Source: Muribaculaceae bacterium
GTDB lineage: Bacteria; Bacteroidota; Bacteroidia; Bacteroidales; Muribaculaceae
Direction of reading: 5' to 3'
NCBI GenBank assembly: GCA_021443235.1
Contig: JABUUJ010000014.1
Coordinates: 67,718-82,314 of the forward strand
Length of the DNA stretch: 14,597 bases
The position numbers were made by a program, and so were the translations under genes. The stretch's first letter is position 1. The number at the start of each line of letters is the position of its first letter. This document shows, in pieces, positions 14,562 to 14,597 of this stretch. The notes beneath the pieces are model-generated. The model saw only the letters and a program-made list of their open reading frames with translations. It searched no databases and was not told the origin of the DNA.

Positions 14562-14597
14562 CCTTTTGCACTTTTTTTCTTTTCTTTTTATTATAAT

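Overview
The window is a stretch of chromosomal housekeeping DNA from a Bacteroidota bacterium, most likely order Bacteroidales. The evidence is the promoter type: TAnnTTTG boxes, usually with a TTG or TTTG element 19-20 bases upstream, precede almost every transcription unit. A DUF3127 protein, a short MerR-type regulator and a Bacteroidota-style MetH/MetF pair fit the same group. I cannot name genus or species; a Muribaculaceae- or Prevotellaceae-like gut commensal is plausible but not shown. There are no mobile elements, CRISPR arrays, rRNAs or tRNAs, and no gene-free stretch longer than 300 bases.

Left part, minus strand (52-8395). A three-gene operon reads right to left: a sugar-isomerase-like gene (FucI/AraA superfamily), then metH (cobalamin-dependent methionine synthase), then metF (5,10-methylenetetrahydrofolate reductase). 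Both junctions are ATGA overlaps, so the three are probably translationally coupled. MetF makes the methyl-THF that MetH uses to methylate homocysteine. The isomerase-like protein has no obvious place in that pathway and is the most intriguing item here. Downstream lies alaS (alanyl-tRNA synthetase) with its own promoter.

Middle, plus strand (8487-10814). ftsY (SRP receptor) and rimO (ribosomal protein S12 methylthiotransferase) form an operon joined by a GTGA overlap. It ends at a hairpin shared with the convergent neighbour.

Right part (10799-14597). A minus-strand pair encodes a DEDDy 3'-5' exonuclease of RNase D type and a 90-residue two-helix membrane protein. Divergent from it is a small MerR-type regulator. 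Convergent with that is a DUF3127 protein carrying a C-terminal tip like that of single-stranded DNA-binding protein. Next come two convergent tRNA-modification genes, a TrmN6-type methyltransferase and a dihydrouridine synthase, whose 3' ends are 9 bases apart. In both, the promoter box sits so close to the ATG that the transcript may be leaderless.

Most of the window is ordinary. The points worth a second look are the isomerase-metH-metF coupling and the Asn at a probable metal-ligand position of the isomerase, the SSB-like tip on the DUF3127 protein, the two possibly leaderless tRNA-modification genes, and a cluster of three half-sites upstream of the dihydrouridine synthase.
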